Shown here: positions 23,230-33,994 of the stretch, piece after piece | Position numbering within the stretch: the stretch's first letter is position 1 | Layout: the number at the start of each line of letters is the position of its first letter | DNA from: Tretioscincus oriximinensis | Lineage: Eukaryota; Chordata; Lepidosauria; Squamata; Gymnophthalmidae | NCBI GenBank assembly: GCA_022410635.1 | Contig: JAJVDF010000773.1 | Location: 520,901 to 584,900, forward strand | Direction of reading: 5' to 3' | DNA: 64,000 nucleotides | Notes under the pieces: generated by a model | What the model was told of the DNA's origin: nothing | What the model saw: only the letters and a program-made list of their open reading frames with translations | The model's database searches: none | Program-made: the position numbers and the translations under genes

Positions 23230-23900
23230 TGGAGACAGGAACAAAGTCACCGTATCGCAGAGTTGCCAACTCTTAAATGCTATAAACTTTCCAAAATAAC
23301 TTCATGGCTAGTGGTGTAAAAAGCCACTGAGAGATCCAGGAAAATCAACAGCATGGTAGTCTCCCTGTCTTTCTATTGGAGAAGATGATCAAACAGGGCA
23401 AGGAAGGAAGATTTCATGTTAATACCAGACTTGAAGCCAAATTGTAATGGATTTAGATACTGCAGTTGATCAGCCATGGCCCTTTTCAATAGGTTTTCCA
23501 ATACTGGACAATAGTTTTTTAACTGCTCAGGATCAAGGCAAACCTCTTGAGAAGTGGGCATACTACTGTGTTGCTGTTCCAAGGAACCATCCAGTTATTA
23601 GCCAAGTTGGGCAGGGATTCAAAGGGCACATGGTTGGCCAAAGCTCAACATGCAGCTTGCTCATGTCCTCATCCTGCACTAATTGAAACTGGTCCCAAAA
23701 TAACTTGACCAGACATTTCCTCTGGGCTTGTCACAATTGTTGTAACCAACCACTTATGGATCTGAGCAACCTTCCTTCAAAGTGCTTTGCAAATTTGTTA
23801 CAGCAGTTGTTAAATAGCCATTGCGTTTGTTTTCTCAATCTAGATCTGATATGACCATTCATCACTTGAAGGAGCACTGGTAGATGCCTACACAAGGCTG
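23230..23900 (-). pseudogene. Decayed LINE reverse transcriptase, L2/CR1 clade
   Basis: Translated on the minus strand across several frameshifts, this gives the N-terminal half of a non-LTR RT. First comes linker sequence (NKFAKHFEGRL), then the region of RT motif 1-2 (DPEQLKNYCPV, LQFGFKSG), then motif A as LDLSVAFYT, where active elements usually have LDLSAAFDT. It ends near 23230. The domain order fits L2/CR1-type ORF2. Stops and frameshifts make it dead. The open frame at 23582-23373 is one surviving piece. Confidence 0.7.
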
Positions 23901-24019
23901 TAATAGTTGTGGAAAAAATAGGGGAGAACTGGAGGTTTATAAGCTGGGATACTGTGCTTGAAAGTTTCAAGGCCGTTTACAGCAATAAAAATAAGATACA
24001 ACATAGACATATTAATACA

Positions 24020-24243
24020 ATGGCTCTAGCCAACCCAATTATTCAAAAGCATGAATTGCAAGAAATTGCAACTGACTGGTGGGGAAGGTAGAATGTAAGT
24101 GGGCAAAAAATACCCTTGTAAGCCGCTTTGAGTCCCTTTGAAAGGTAAGAAAAGCGGGGCATAAGATTCTTCTTCTTTTTCTTTTTCTTCTTCTCCTCCT
24201 CCTCCTCTTCCTTCTCCTTCTTCCTCCTCTTCCTCTTCTTCTA
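24020..24243 (+). mobile_element. tRNA-derived SINE, second family, 5'-truncated, with CTT/CTC tail
   Basis: Starts inside the body ('ggctctagccaacccaatta'), lacks the 'tgcaacta...aacc' segment, and ends in 'taagccgctttgagtccctt', 'agcggggcataagatt' and about 75 bases of TTC/TCC repeats. The Arg/Lys-rich frame read on the minus strand over the tail (24341-24039) is an artefact of the repeat. Confidence 0.8.
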
Positions 24244-25075
24244 ATTATAAATAGACAAAACAAATAACAAAAAAAACCACAATCACATGACATACAAGTG
24301 AAACGAGAGAAACACCCCCCCCCAAAAAAGATGAATATCAATCCAAAAGGACTATAAAATTAATCTTAGATCCATGAACATCTGGATGGCCTGTGTTAGA
24401 TGATGATTTGCAAAGGCAATGAGTTTATGCCATTTTATACTCCATGATGATCTCACAATCAGGCCAATAGATTTCAGCCTTTTCTCCAGTAAGAAGTCAA
24501 ATTTCAAAAATTCAATCATAAAATGATACCATTGTGGTACAGTCCAGTTTTGTTATTGCTTCCAACCCTTTGCAACTACTAGGTGCCCGGCCAAAATAGC
24601 GTAGCATATCAGATATACATCCTCCGTAGATAAATTAAGTGCTTCGAGTGCTTGGAACAGCCAAATCTCCAAAGTATGTGGAAGTGTAATGTTTATAATT
24701 TTCTTGATTTCCTCTATAATTATCTTCCAGTACGATTGAACAGAGGGGCAGTGTACCCACATATGGGTATAATGCCCCCTGTTATGACAGCCATGCCAAC
24801 ACATGGATGACATCCCAATTATATGGGAAAGTTGAGTTGGGGCCGTATACCACAGAGTTATGATTTTTAATTCCATTTCTTTAATTCTATTATCCTTCTG
24901 AATGATCAAATTGGGGAACCATTGTTGCCATAAATTATTTAAAGTAGGAAACTCTTCTACCCAATACTGTTTAAGAAGAGATAAGTTCTTGAATTTGTAC
25001 TGGAGTATTTTATCATCAATTGCTCATAAAGATTTTTTGACTTCACGTTTCTTAACAATGATATCTTCTAGAACA
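24244..25075 (-). pseudogene. L1-type LINE ORF2 C-terminus and 3' end, antisense
   Basis: On the minus strand this reads as the C-terminal end of an L1 ORF2: KQYWVEEFPTLNNLWQQW, then a Cys/His part (CWHGCHNRGHYTHMWVHCP) that resembles the C-terminal L1 zinc-knuckle region, then LVVAKGWKQ, a stop, and a tail part with LKFDFLLEKRL and a final stop near 24351. The plus-strand copy at 42049-42578 aligns with this tail (IAKGWK, LLFDYLRERRL). It has in-frame stops and is 5'-truncated, so it is dead. The L1 call comes from the order and spacing of these motifs. Confidence 0.7.
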
Positions 25076-25154
25076 GCAGTTCCCAACATGGAGTTCTTAA
25101 ATGCATTGTTATTTATAACCGCATTAAATGCATTAAATTGTAGCCAATATCTAT

Positions 25155-25250
25155 TCCTCCTCCTCCTTCTTCTTATGCTGCTTCTGCTTCTTATGCTGCT
25201 GCTGCTTTTCCTTTTCCTCCCCTGCCTCCCCCTCTTTCTTCAAGTGGTGC
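25155..25250. repeat. Pyrimidine-rich imperfect microsatellite
   Basis: CTT, CTC and CTG units in a C/T-rich run. The Leu-rich plus-strand frame across it (25294 end) is an artefact. Confidence 0.8.
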
Positions 25251-25299
25251 ATCTTCCAAATTTTTCTATATATATTGGTTTGCAGGATGGGTAGAAAAT

Positions 25300-26128
25300 T
25301 GAAGCTCTTTATAAAGTCTACTTATCTGTCCTGCAAATAATCCTAAAACCCCAAGAAGTAGGAATTACAGATTAAGCTAAACTATATATGTGATTTTATT
25401 TTAAAAATAGAGAGAGCAAGTGCTTCAAAGCAAAAATTACTCATGCCACCCCAGAGAGGAAAATAATAGTCAAACAAGAAATAAATCATTACTTGAGAAT
25501 GCTACGTTTTTTTGTAATTGATACTATATTCTTAAAACGCCCAACACTGTATATAATTTATGTCCATCTCCCAAACCCCACAGATTTGAATTTTTAAAAC
25601 TTTTTTCCCATTATAATGCCTTCATTCTACTCAAACCATGATTCCCCTAAAGCAGAAAGAACTGACACTTTCTGTTAATGGCTGTAATTCTGCAACATTC
25701 GCTCAAGGGGGTGAAGGGTTTGTTGTTTGAAAACAGACTTCCAGCAGACTGTTCCGACTGAGAACAAAATTAAGGGTGGGGGTGTTGATAGTTTTAGGCA
25801 TTCCGGAATCCTTGAAAGCAAGAAACATCTGAAGCTCATCCAATGAAATGAAAAGAAGTCGGGAGGGAGAAATGTAAATTAAGTTTCTTCCCTACTGTGT
25901 TGCTTCAGCTTCTCCCAATTTTCTGTGAGTTGCAGACAGTACAAGTCCATCAGACAGTACTAGGAAATAAATAGTTCTAAGTGTTTCCAGCAGAGAATGA
26001 GAAATAGGCACATCTGCACACATTAAAAGATGGCTCTAAGGTGGCTTAGAGGGGCAGCCTCTAGTTTTCTCTTCCCACTTCTAATCCACATGAAAGGCCA
26101 GAGAAGCATTTTAGAAACCTAGTTGTTT
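25300..26128. other. No gene seen
   Basis: AT-rich sequence without named repeats or protein-like frames. Confidence 0.4.
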
Positions 26129-26129
26129 A

Positions 26130-26262
26130 CCCAACCCTTCCCAGAGTGAATGTTTGTCTGTTTGTCTGTTTAGCTTATTTTTATTTTTGTGAATCACTTC
26201 AAGATTTTATTTTAATCAGAAATGGGTAGAGTATAAATAAATAAATACATAAGTACATACAC
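26130..26262 (+). mobile_element. L2/CR1-clade LINE 3' tail
   Basis: Contains the (GTCTGTTT)n-like start, 'gaatcacttcaagattttat', 'aatgggtagagtataaataa' and an (AAATA/TACA)n tail. It is the same tail type as at 5090. Confidence 0.55.
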
Positions 26263-26277
26263 ACATACATACATATA

Positions 26278-26600
26278 CACAGGCCCTTGATCATTCTTGT
26301 TGTCCTTTTTTGCGTTTTCTTTAATTCTGCTATATCTTTTCTAAGGTATGGACACCGGAATGGTACACAGTACTCTGAGGGAGCCTCACCATTGATTTAT
26401 AAAGAGGCAAAATGATACTTGTTGATCTATTTTTGATTCTCTTTCTAATATTCCATTGAATTGATTTTTTTCAGCTCCCTTGCACACTGGGACGACACCT
26501 TCATTTGAATTGGCCACTAAAAACCAAGATCTAAAGCAAATGTTCCCCTTCTATTATGTCTCCTAATATTTTGCCAAAATTTGCTTCAATAAATGAAACC
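26278..26600 (-). mobile_element. CR1-like LINE internal fragment, antisense
   Basis: Contains 'cccttgatcattcttgttgt', 'tatggacaccggaatggtac', 'acagtactctgagggagcct' and 'caccattgatttataaagag'. This series is familiar as the antisense of a CR1-type LINE in reptiles and birds. It is diverged and non-coding here. Confidence 0.6.
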
Positions 26601-26659
26601 ACCTTAGAATTGTCAAAGTAATGCCCCTACACATCATTATTGGTGCACTATATAGAGGT

Positions 26660-26740
26660 ACTAGCAAGGGGGGCTTGTAGCACTTCAGTGACTAACAAGA
26701 GAAAGTTAGGCAGCATGAGCTTTTGTAAACAAAGAGAGTA
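26660..26740 (-). repeat. Reptile interspersed repeat ('cgaaagcttatgcc' type), antisense fragment
   Basis: Contains 'ctagcaaggggggcttgtag', 'cacttcagtgactaacaaga' and 'gcagcatgagctttt', the reverse of the block at 12125. Confidence 0.55.
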
Positions 26741-27247
26741 ATTCTCTTTGAAGTTGAGTAATTCAGAAGTTGTTTGTGACTTGTACCCAGAACTCAGTGA
26801 AAAATTAAGTCACTTAGGTTCCATCATCTGTGTCAAACTTCCCATGCAGTAGCAGACAGAAAATACAGCTTGTTTGAATGTTTCTCTCTCAGCTTTATTT
26901 TTGACATCCCTAGCAAATTGATATCTCCCCAAAAACACAGTTCAGCTTTAAATGATGAAGGAAACAATCACCGACAACCCATCATTTGTCTTTCACATTC
27001 ACTTTCGTCAACCTAAAAATTGGAGAAATAATGCTGAAGAGGTATAGTTCAAGCTTGACTACACAGACTACAAATTGAAAGACTTCTTAATGATACCTTA
27101 ACAATTTGGAACAATTCAGCAAATTTGTGGTTTCTGCTCAGTGTAGTGAAACCAAACTTCCAGAGATGAAGTAGCCTTATCTCCAAATTAACAGAGGAGA
27201 AATGTTGCATAAAAACCTCTATCAATCACAGAATAACCAAGAAAATT

Positions 27248-27316
27248 AGTCCAGCAAGGAGGGCTTGTAGCATTTAGAGACCAACAAAAGAAAGGTCGGA
27301 GGCACGAGCTTACAAA
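27248..27316 (-). repeat. Reptile interspersed repeat, antisense fragment
   Basis: Contains 'gtccagcaaggagggcttgt', 'agcatttagagaccaacaaa' and 'ggcacgagctta'. It is a second nearby copy of the block at 26660. Confidence 0.55.
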
Positions 27317-27336
27317 CTTAAGGCACACCTAAAAAG

Positions 27337-28133
27337 TGTTGGGGCCTCTTTGATCTGCACATTAATTCTCTGCCTTGCCTTGAATATGCTTTTCCCACAT
27401 TAGAAGGAATGTAAGCTCAGTCGGAGAGGTTCTGATTGGGATTTCCAGTAGGCAGTATTTTATTATTTCTGTGAAGTCTTGGTTTGTCCCAGCTCTATAA
27501 TGTAGCTTATCCTCTGTATTAGTTTATGGGGAGTTCAGAATCCCCCTTTGAAAGTAGCTACAGTTGGTTTGCTCCAACCTCCTCTATAAAAGACTCCCTT
27601 TGCTGAGTAGTTTTTCTTTTTGTATCAGAAACCCAGAGACAAGGCCTTGTAACTTTCTCTTAGCACGATTAAAAACTCAGTGTTTGCAGAACTTCAACAC
27701 CTTTACAGTCTGCAAGCTGTAGAGAACTTACCAACTAGTCCAAGAGACACTTGGAGCTTTTGACCGGCCTTAAGCTCCACCTGAAAGGAGGCTAGAACTC
27801 TACAAAACCAAAGTTTACCCAGAAAGAGAACTGCAAGGAAGAAAACATCTTCTGTAAAGTATTGTTATATTTTAGTTCTATTAGTCCCCAGGGTGGAGTA
27901 ACCCTTCTTTTATTTTCTTTAAGGAAACCAATTTGGTTTGCTTTATTCCTTGTCTGGAGTGCTTTTGTCTGAAGTTTCTAACCTTAAAGGGTAAACTGAT
28001 GGCCCCTGGGCATAGACCAGACGCCAAAGCTTCCCAACCCAGGTGTGCCATCACAATGTTGACTGTACCAGCAATCCAGAGCAAACATGTTCAGGAAATG
28101 GGATCATTCAGAAAACAAATGGTGTCCAACAGT
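27337..28133 (+). mobile_element. Possible LTR (weak)
   Basis: The segment starts 'tgttgggg' and ends 'tccaaca', which are inverted ends of the TG...CA kind. It holds a TATA-like 'tataaaag' at 27585 and has a length usual for LTRs. Against this, the flanking bases do not form a target-site duplication ('aaaag' versus 'gttaa'), and no internal retroviral or Gypsy coding sequence is seen. Treat it as a hypothesis. Confidence 0.25.
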
Positions 28134-28269
28134 TAACTTGCATAAACATTGGCATAATGGGAAGCCCTCACCAACTTCATAAAGAGAGAGGAGGTGAGGT
28201 GGGATCAAATATTTCTGTTTTGAAGCACCTGCCAGTGAAGGTTATACAGGCATAAATACAAACCAGTCA

Positions 28270-28900
28270 AGGACATTTTAAGATTTTATTATACAGCACA
28301 ATAGATTCATAACCAAGTACATTGAATCCAAAAGCATTTATAATGCAGCACTGCATAAAGTATAGGAAGTGGAATAAAATTAGGCCATGGCTAAGTATTT
28401 ATTAGGAGTGCAGAAGGTGCAGCATCCTGGCTGACAGTCCTGCACAGCCACCTTGGGCTGACCAAGGGATATCTTCTATGCCCCCGTGAGTGGGCATATA
28501 TTTGGCTACTTGCTCCCTTAGCAAGCCCTGCCCAGTCTATTACTGAGCGGGTGCCACCTGACTCACTCCTGTGGCATAAGGCAGACACAACCTGACCCAC
28601 ACCTTGTGAACCCCACCCAACCCACGCATGAGACGCACCATCAGAAGATCAAAGAGGTTTTATAGAGCTCACAAGGTACAGACCTGTTTAGAGCCCATTC
28701 TCCATAACTCAAAGTAACATTCAGCTTCCAACTCCTCCCCAAGACCAAGCTCTGCGATTCTGAACCCCACCCCCACCCCCACCCAATATTGGATAGTCAG
28801 GAGAAGGGGATATCTGCCACCAAGGCTAGTAACTATCCCTTTGGCCAGCCAAGATGTACAGCCCCCGGCAATGCCACTTTTGTGTAAACCCCACCTTAGA
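28270..28900. other. Moderately GC-rich, repeat-like but unclassified block
   Basis: Richer in G+C than its neighbours, with a short (CCCCCA)n run near 28770 and an antisense polyadenylation-like 'ttttattatac' near 28284. Nothing in it reads as a gene. It may be an old LTR or LINE piece, but I cannot place it. Confidence 0.3.
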
Positions 28901-29249
28901 TTTTGTTTTTACTGAATATCATATTAATCAGTGTAGAGAAATACTGTTTCAATGTTTGAATTAGCAAAATGCAAAATAATCCAAATCAGCACTATTAGTT
29001 AATCCAGAAAAGAAACAGATATGCATTTTTTTGTTCGAACTTTAGGATCTCTTCAGAAACTGATCTGTCAGAATCGGATTAAATTATTGTGTCCAACTGC
29101 AGCCTGTGAATTTAAAACTATAGTCACAATGTATGTCTCTGTATTTTGCTGAAGTAAAACCTCCATTATTAATTGCTTTGCAGCCTGCCTAATGGAATTT
29201 GTAATGGATAAATATCTGGAGGGTAACTGCCCTTAAGTATGAACAGATT

Positions 29250-29299
29250 AATATTGCTGGATCTGATCAGCAGGACTGCTGATCAGATCCAGCAATATT
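29250..29299. repeat. Perfect inverted repeat: 23-bp arms, 4-bp loop
   Basis: The arms at 29250-29272 and 29277-29299 are exact reverse complements around 'ggac'. No similar sequence was seen elsewhere in the window. The arms are too short for a usual miRNA precursor. It could be a templated inversion, a small foldback or a transcribed hairpin. Confidence 0.9.
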
Positions 29300-30830
29300 G
29301 ATTATGGCACATCTCTCCCATGGAATAATGGACTTATGGATCTCAACCACCTTGATGGACTGGAATGGTGTACCAGCCATTTCCGTGCCCTCCCCCCCTC
29401 AACCTCTTACCCCTTTTGCCCCAGCCCTTCGAGTTGTAGCCCAGCCGATAAGAGTTGCATTTTAACACGTATGAGAGCTATAAGGTAACAGGAGATTTGG
29501 TTGATTGCAAAAGTGTAAGGCTTTTAGACTTTGGTTTTGCAGGAAAACATGTCATGATCCCAGTGCGTTACTACTTGATTTAATGTTGCCTTGGTACTAA
29601 TTGATTGCACTTATGACAGTGAGTGCTACTTCCTTTTACTATTCATTCCCTTTTGGTTGTGATCCTGAGAGCCAGATGTTTAGCAGTTGGCTGCTCACTT
29701 GCTGTACTTGTCTTTATGCAGAGCAGTTGAGGTTGAAGCACAAATTTCAAAGAAACGATGGATGACCTGTACTTCCCATCTAAGCAATACAGAAAACATG
29801 GAATTGAAATAAAGAAAAGTAATTGGGCATTTATTTTTAGATTTATCAAAAGGTTTGTCCATTTTGTTTTACCCTAATTTTTCTTTTTTTCTTTTTGGCA
29901 GTATAATTAACTGAATTAAATGCACTGTCTTTCTACAGAACAATAGAAAGGAACTCTCCCTTCAATCAAACTTTTTTCCCCATGTCATAAATTATGTGAG
30001 TAAATGTCCTTTCCAGAACAGATTTAAATTACAGTAATATCATTATTTCTGATCATGAATTGTAATTATTTTCTAACAAGTAATTCAGTCATGACTAATT
30101 TGATACTTGGATGACTCATTTGCCTTGTGATTAAATAAAGATTTGTGTACATTTTGATCTTTAAGCACAACTGCTATCTAAATTATGCCCAAATTACATT
30201 ATTTTGTGTATATTGTACAGTTTGCTTGTTTAGCCACGTTTAACCAAATAAAAGAGTTCTTACAATATAATTGTATTAAAATTTTNAAAAAATTCCTCCC
30301 CTTGCTTCAGGGCTTTATTTAGAGAAAATTAACTNGTCTCTTAGATGCACAGATTATCAATGAAATATTTACTGTGGGAAAGGATAGAAAAGGGTTTCAG
30401 AAGTATATGGTGCATGAATATTGGTAAGAGAAAGGGTTTTTTTAATTTATGTTGTAACAGAGATACTGTAGGAGTATCATACAGATAGAGATAAATTTGA
30501 ACAAAACACAAAATAGAATGGAAAGAATATTCTGATTTATCTAGAAAATTAATCTCTAGTGATATCCTGTGCTAATCAGCGAAACAGAATTCACCTTTAA
30601 TTCTTGTCAAATCCTTCACTATGAACTTTATATTCTCCAAATATAGTGTAGTTTATTGCACTCAGAGAATCACAGATTGAACTCTGTTGGTACAGAAGTA
30701 CTACTGTGTAAGAAGAAATAATTTAGTTCTTTCAGAGTAGCTGCTGTATGGATTGCCAAAGATAGAGAATTTGGACAGAGATGACAAATTCATCCAACAG
30801 AGCATCATCCAGATTGGCTTTTTGTAGTGT
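29300..30830. other. No gene seen; AT-rich
   Basis: AT-rich sequence without named repeats. The part around 29860-30240 is dense in TTTAAT/AATAAA-type words and could be an old 3' UTR or conserved non-coding DNA; nothing in the sequence proves it. Confidence 0.35.
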
Positions 30831-30835
30831 TATTA

Positions 30836-31060
30836 TTACAGTTTGGTGTAGTGGTTAGAGTGTTTTGGATTCTTATCTGGTTTCCCAGTTCATTTCCACA
30901 CTTCTCTATGACGCCAGCTAGATGACCTTGGGCCAGTCACAGTTATTTAGAATTCTCTTTGTCCTGCGTACTTCACAGGGTGTCTGTTGAGCAGAAAGCA
31001 AAGCTATGTGCAAAAACAACAAAAGCTTTTCACCCTTTGGTGAAAAGAGCATATAAATAA

Positions 31061-31062
<2 letters not shown>
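30836..31062 (+). mobile_element. tRNA-derived SINE, Sauria-SINE-like
   Basis: Head with the A-box-like 'ggtgtagtggttagagtgtt', then 'cttatctggtttcccagttc', body 'ccagctagatgaccttgggc' and 'cagtcacagttatttagaat', and an end with 'ggtgaaaagagcatataaat'. It is followed directly by the (CTT)n array at 31063. Compare 2397 and 61352. Confidence 0.8.
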
Positions 31063-31091
<29 letters not shown>

Positions 31092-31428
31092 CTTCTTCTT
31101 CTTCTTCTTCTTCTTCTTCTTCTTCTTCTTCTTCTTCTTCTTCTTCTTCTTCTTCTNNNNNNNNNNNNNNNNNNNNNNNNNNNNNNNNNNNNNNNNNNNN
31201 NNNNNNNNNNNNNNNNNNNNNNNNNNNNNNNNNNNNNNNNNNNNNNNNNNNNNNNNNNNNNNNNNNNNNNNNNCTTCTTCTTCTTCTTCTTCTTCTTCTT
31301 CTTCTTCTTCTTCTTCTTCTTCTTCTTCTTCTTCTTCTTCTTCTTCTTCTTCTTCTTCTTCTTCTCCCTCTTCTTCTTCTCCCTCTTCTTCTTCTCCCTC
31401 TTCTTCTTATTGTTTAATACCATATGAT
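31063..31428. repeat. Large (CTT)n microsatellite with assembly gap
   Basis: A nearly pure CTT array starts at the 3' end of the SINE and ends in CTTCTTCTCCCT variants. A 117-base run of N (31157-31273) breaks it, so its true length is unknown. The minus-strand frame with poly-Lys and poly-Arg (31708-31004) is an artefact of the repeat. Confidence 0.95.
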
Positions 31429-32331
31429 TTGGCAGCTTCACAGCTGCATGATACAAAACTACATTATAATAGGGAAAAGTAACTTTGATAGCACTTTCCC
31501 ATGATAATACTTTCCCATCATTACTTATGCATCTGGATACAGCTGCTAGGCACTGCCATCTCTCCATATGTGAAACACAATGGCTCCAATCATGCTGAGC
31601 TGAGTATTCTGGTGTTACACATGGATGTGCAGTGCCTAATAATAAGAATGATCTCCTGAGTGCCCAGCATGCTGCCACACAGCTATCTGAGCAGCATGTG
31701 ATCATCAAAAGTGATATATTTATTGCATGATATCACTTCACAGAGCCATAGTCAGGTTAGATCCCCACCCTTTCAGAGAATATGAAACACTTTTTCCTAA
31801 GAGGGACTCATTGTAGATCATAATCTTTTATTTACCACATGTGTGGCTGCCCAAGCACCACAGCAGTATTCTAGTGCTTTCTCTGTGGTGACACCACAAC
31901 CCTGCCTCATCTATCTGGGCAAGCGCACAGGAACTTTTAGGATACTTTCAACAAAAATAGTCATTACAGTAGATTGATTCCTACTGACAGAACAATGAAC
32001 CAGCCACTTAGAAACTGGATCATATTTAAAAAAGGATTTTATTTTTTTAAAGGAAAAACTNATTGTGTTCGATGTAGAAAAATGTGCAAAAGCGTGTGTC
32101 ATAGTATAAGCCTTTATCTTGCTAAAAAGGGAGCAATCTGGACAGAGCCCAACATGACTCCAGTTCACTATGAACTATAATCAATAATAAGGATATATAT
32201 CGGTATGTCTCTTGGCTCAGCCTCCATTTGCTGCCTTATTAAACAACACAGAGATCACCCCATCCCACTTATTTATCCATTCACATTTATTTAATTAGTT
32301 TGGTTTCTTGTCAGTGCAATTGAATTTGAAA

Positions 32332-32432
32332 TGTTGTTCCAACACATACTTTTAACCCATTTTCAAGAACTGGACTAAAACAAGAGTTCTTCAGGACTGA
32401 AGATGGATTAAAAGTATGTGTTGAAACAGCAT
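32332..32432. mobile_element. Short palindromic element, family A, best preserved copy
   Basis: The whole 101 bp folds on itself. The left arm 'caacacatacttttaaccca...caagaactggact' pairs with the right arm 'agttcttcaggactgaag...attaaaagtatgtgttg'. The loop is short. It defines the family A core that recurs at 2070, 9091, 16922 and 48382. No coding capacity. Confidence 0.7.
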
Positions 32433-33299
32433 CTGATTGTTTTAACTTTATTATATTTACCATAGTTTTAAATTAATTATGTTTTAATATATTGGCTATT
32501 TTACCTTGACTTCCTGAAAGTTTAGGTTGCCTTTGTATTGGTTTCATTTCAGTTATATCGAGTCATTATTCTGCTGATCAGTGCACCATCATTGGTTGGG
32601 TTGTGACAGAAGACAAACCAATCCCTACCTTTGCCTTTTTCTGCCTCCTAGCCCAATCCATGCTCAGTTGTGCAATGCAGATGATGAGGGATGGGATAGC
32701 AACTCCATGACTAGCAAGTGGAAGGTAGAGGCCTTGGTTAGGTCATGATACTATTACCCAGTGCCAAAGAATCCCTTGAGAATGAGGGACGCAATAGAGG
32801 GTTCATTAACAGAGAACACATATTAGAAGAAATTGAGGCATAGATCATTTATTATTATCCTTTGAAGACTATATGCATGAACAAAGTACTATTTACAAAT
32901 GTTGAGCATCTTTAAATACATACCCACTCATTTGGGGCACTTCGATTGGCGTACGGACTTCACCCACAAAGCAAACCATCCAGTCACAGGGGCTGGAAAA
33001 CCACTATCAATAATGCTTCCCTGTTTGCTGCCTCACCACCATCTTGTGGATCTACCACCCAGAAGTGTTTCTTGAAAGTCCAAAGCACAGCACTCTTGTT
33101 CATGTGAGTTTTCTTTTTGTTATTCCACATCTCAATTCTCATTGCTTTGAAGGAGCATCAACAGCTTAAAAACTTAAACTGGCTAGGTTTAACAATACAC
33201 ACATATGCAAGCATTCAACATTGTGGAATTATTTCTTTTCAAGACAATAATGTGCATTGCATTCATCCATTTCAAGGTTCTGATGTTCATCATTAATTT

Positions 33300-33452
33300 G
33301 CCAATAATTTTTTTTTATCATTGCTATAAGCTGTCCTTGCAACCTTTAACTGTTCTATTTTAGAAGTTTTTATGATTTTTCTACTGTATTCTACCCTGTG
33401 ACCTTCAGGTATAGGNCAGAAAAGAAATATAAGTAAAATAATTAAATATCCC
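33300..33452 (+). mobile_element. L2/CR1-clade LINE 3' tail
   Basis: Contains 'tgtccttgcaacctttaact', a T-rich part, 'taccctgtgaccttcaggta' and 'taggncagaaaagaaatata', with an (AAAT)n-like tail. It is the same tail type as at 5090 and 40830. Confidence 0.55.
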
Positions 33453-33571
33453 GTGCTGTATTTATTTATCTGCATTTCCATTCTGACCACCTCCTCTCCC
33501 TCTCCAAGGTACTGGAGCAGGCTACAGCAATCTAAACACATAAGACAAAATTTAAAAGCAATTACAAGCAA
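33452..33571 (-). mobile_element. LINE 3' end fragment, antisense
   Basis: Contains 'gtatttatttatctgcattt', 'ccaaggtactggagcaggct' and 'aatctaaacacataagac', resembling the antisense L2-type ends at 22165 and 35540. Weak. Confidence 0.4.
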
Positions 33572-33990
33572 TGAAGAATAGTTTTAATCTTCAGTCATTC
33601 AGCCAAGCTGAAGTCTCCTTGGACCCCATGGACAATATCAAACTCCCATCTCCCACTGCACCCAAAGTTTTCCTAAGCTCATATTTATCATCTTCTCAAC
33701 CATCCTCTGTACCTCTTGTCTTCCATCTTTCCCAGTATCAGGGTCTTTTCTTATAAATTCTGTCATTTCATAGTCAAAGTATTTGAGCTTCTGCTTCTAT
33801 ATTTGTTCTTCCAGTGAAACCTTTCTTTGGTATTGACAAATTTGATTTCCTTGAAGTTTAAAGAACTCTCCAAAGCCTTTTCCATAGCCATTATTCAAAA
33901 ATGTCAATTACTTGGTGATCAGCCTTCCTTTGATTAAATTCTCATCATGACTTTGATGATGTGGACCTTTGTCTGTTTCTTACTGGAATA
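33572..33990 (-). pseudogene. BovB (RTE clade) LINE ORF2 3' part, antisense
   Basis: The plus strand reads as the antisense of the BovB ORF2 C-terminal region, as known from ruminant and squamate BovB: 'accccatggacaatatcaaa', then 'tgtcttccatctttcccagt', 'atcagggtcttttcttataa', 'caaagtatttgagcttctgc', 'ttccttgaagtttaaagaac' and 'ttggtgatcagccttccttt'. Word order and spacing fit along about 400 bp. It is heavily mutated and dead. BovB is the likely partner of the SINEs with the BovB-type tail in this window. Confidence 0.75.
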
Positions 33991-33994
33991 TGTC

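Noticed and set aside
24039..24341. Arg/Lys-rich minus-strand frame of 100 codons
   Set aside because: It is read across the CTT/CTC tail of a SINE and the L1 3' UTR; it has no independent coding support.
31004..31708. 234-codon minus-strand frame with poly-Lys and poly-Arg
   Set aside because: It is the reverse of the (CTT)n array read through an N gap; the length is an artefact of the repeat.
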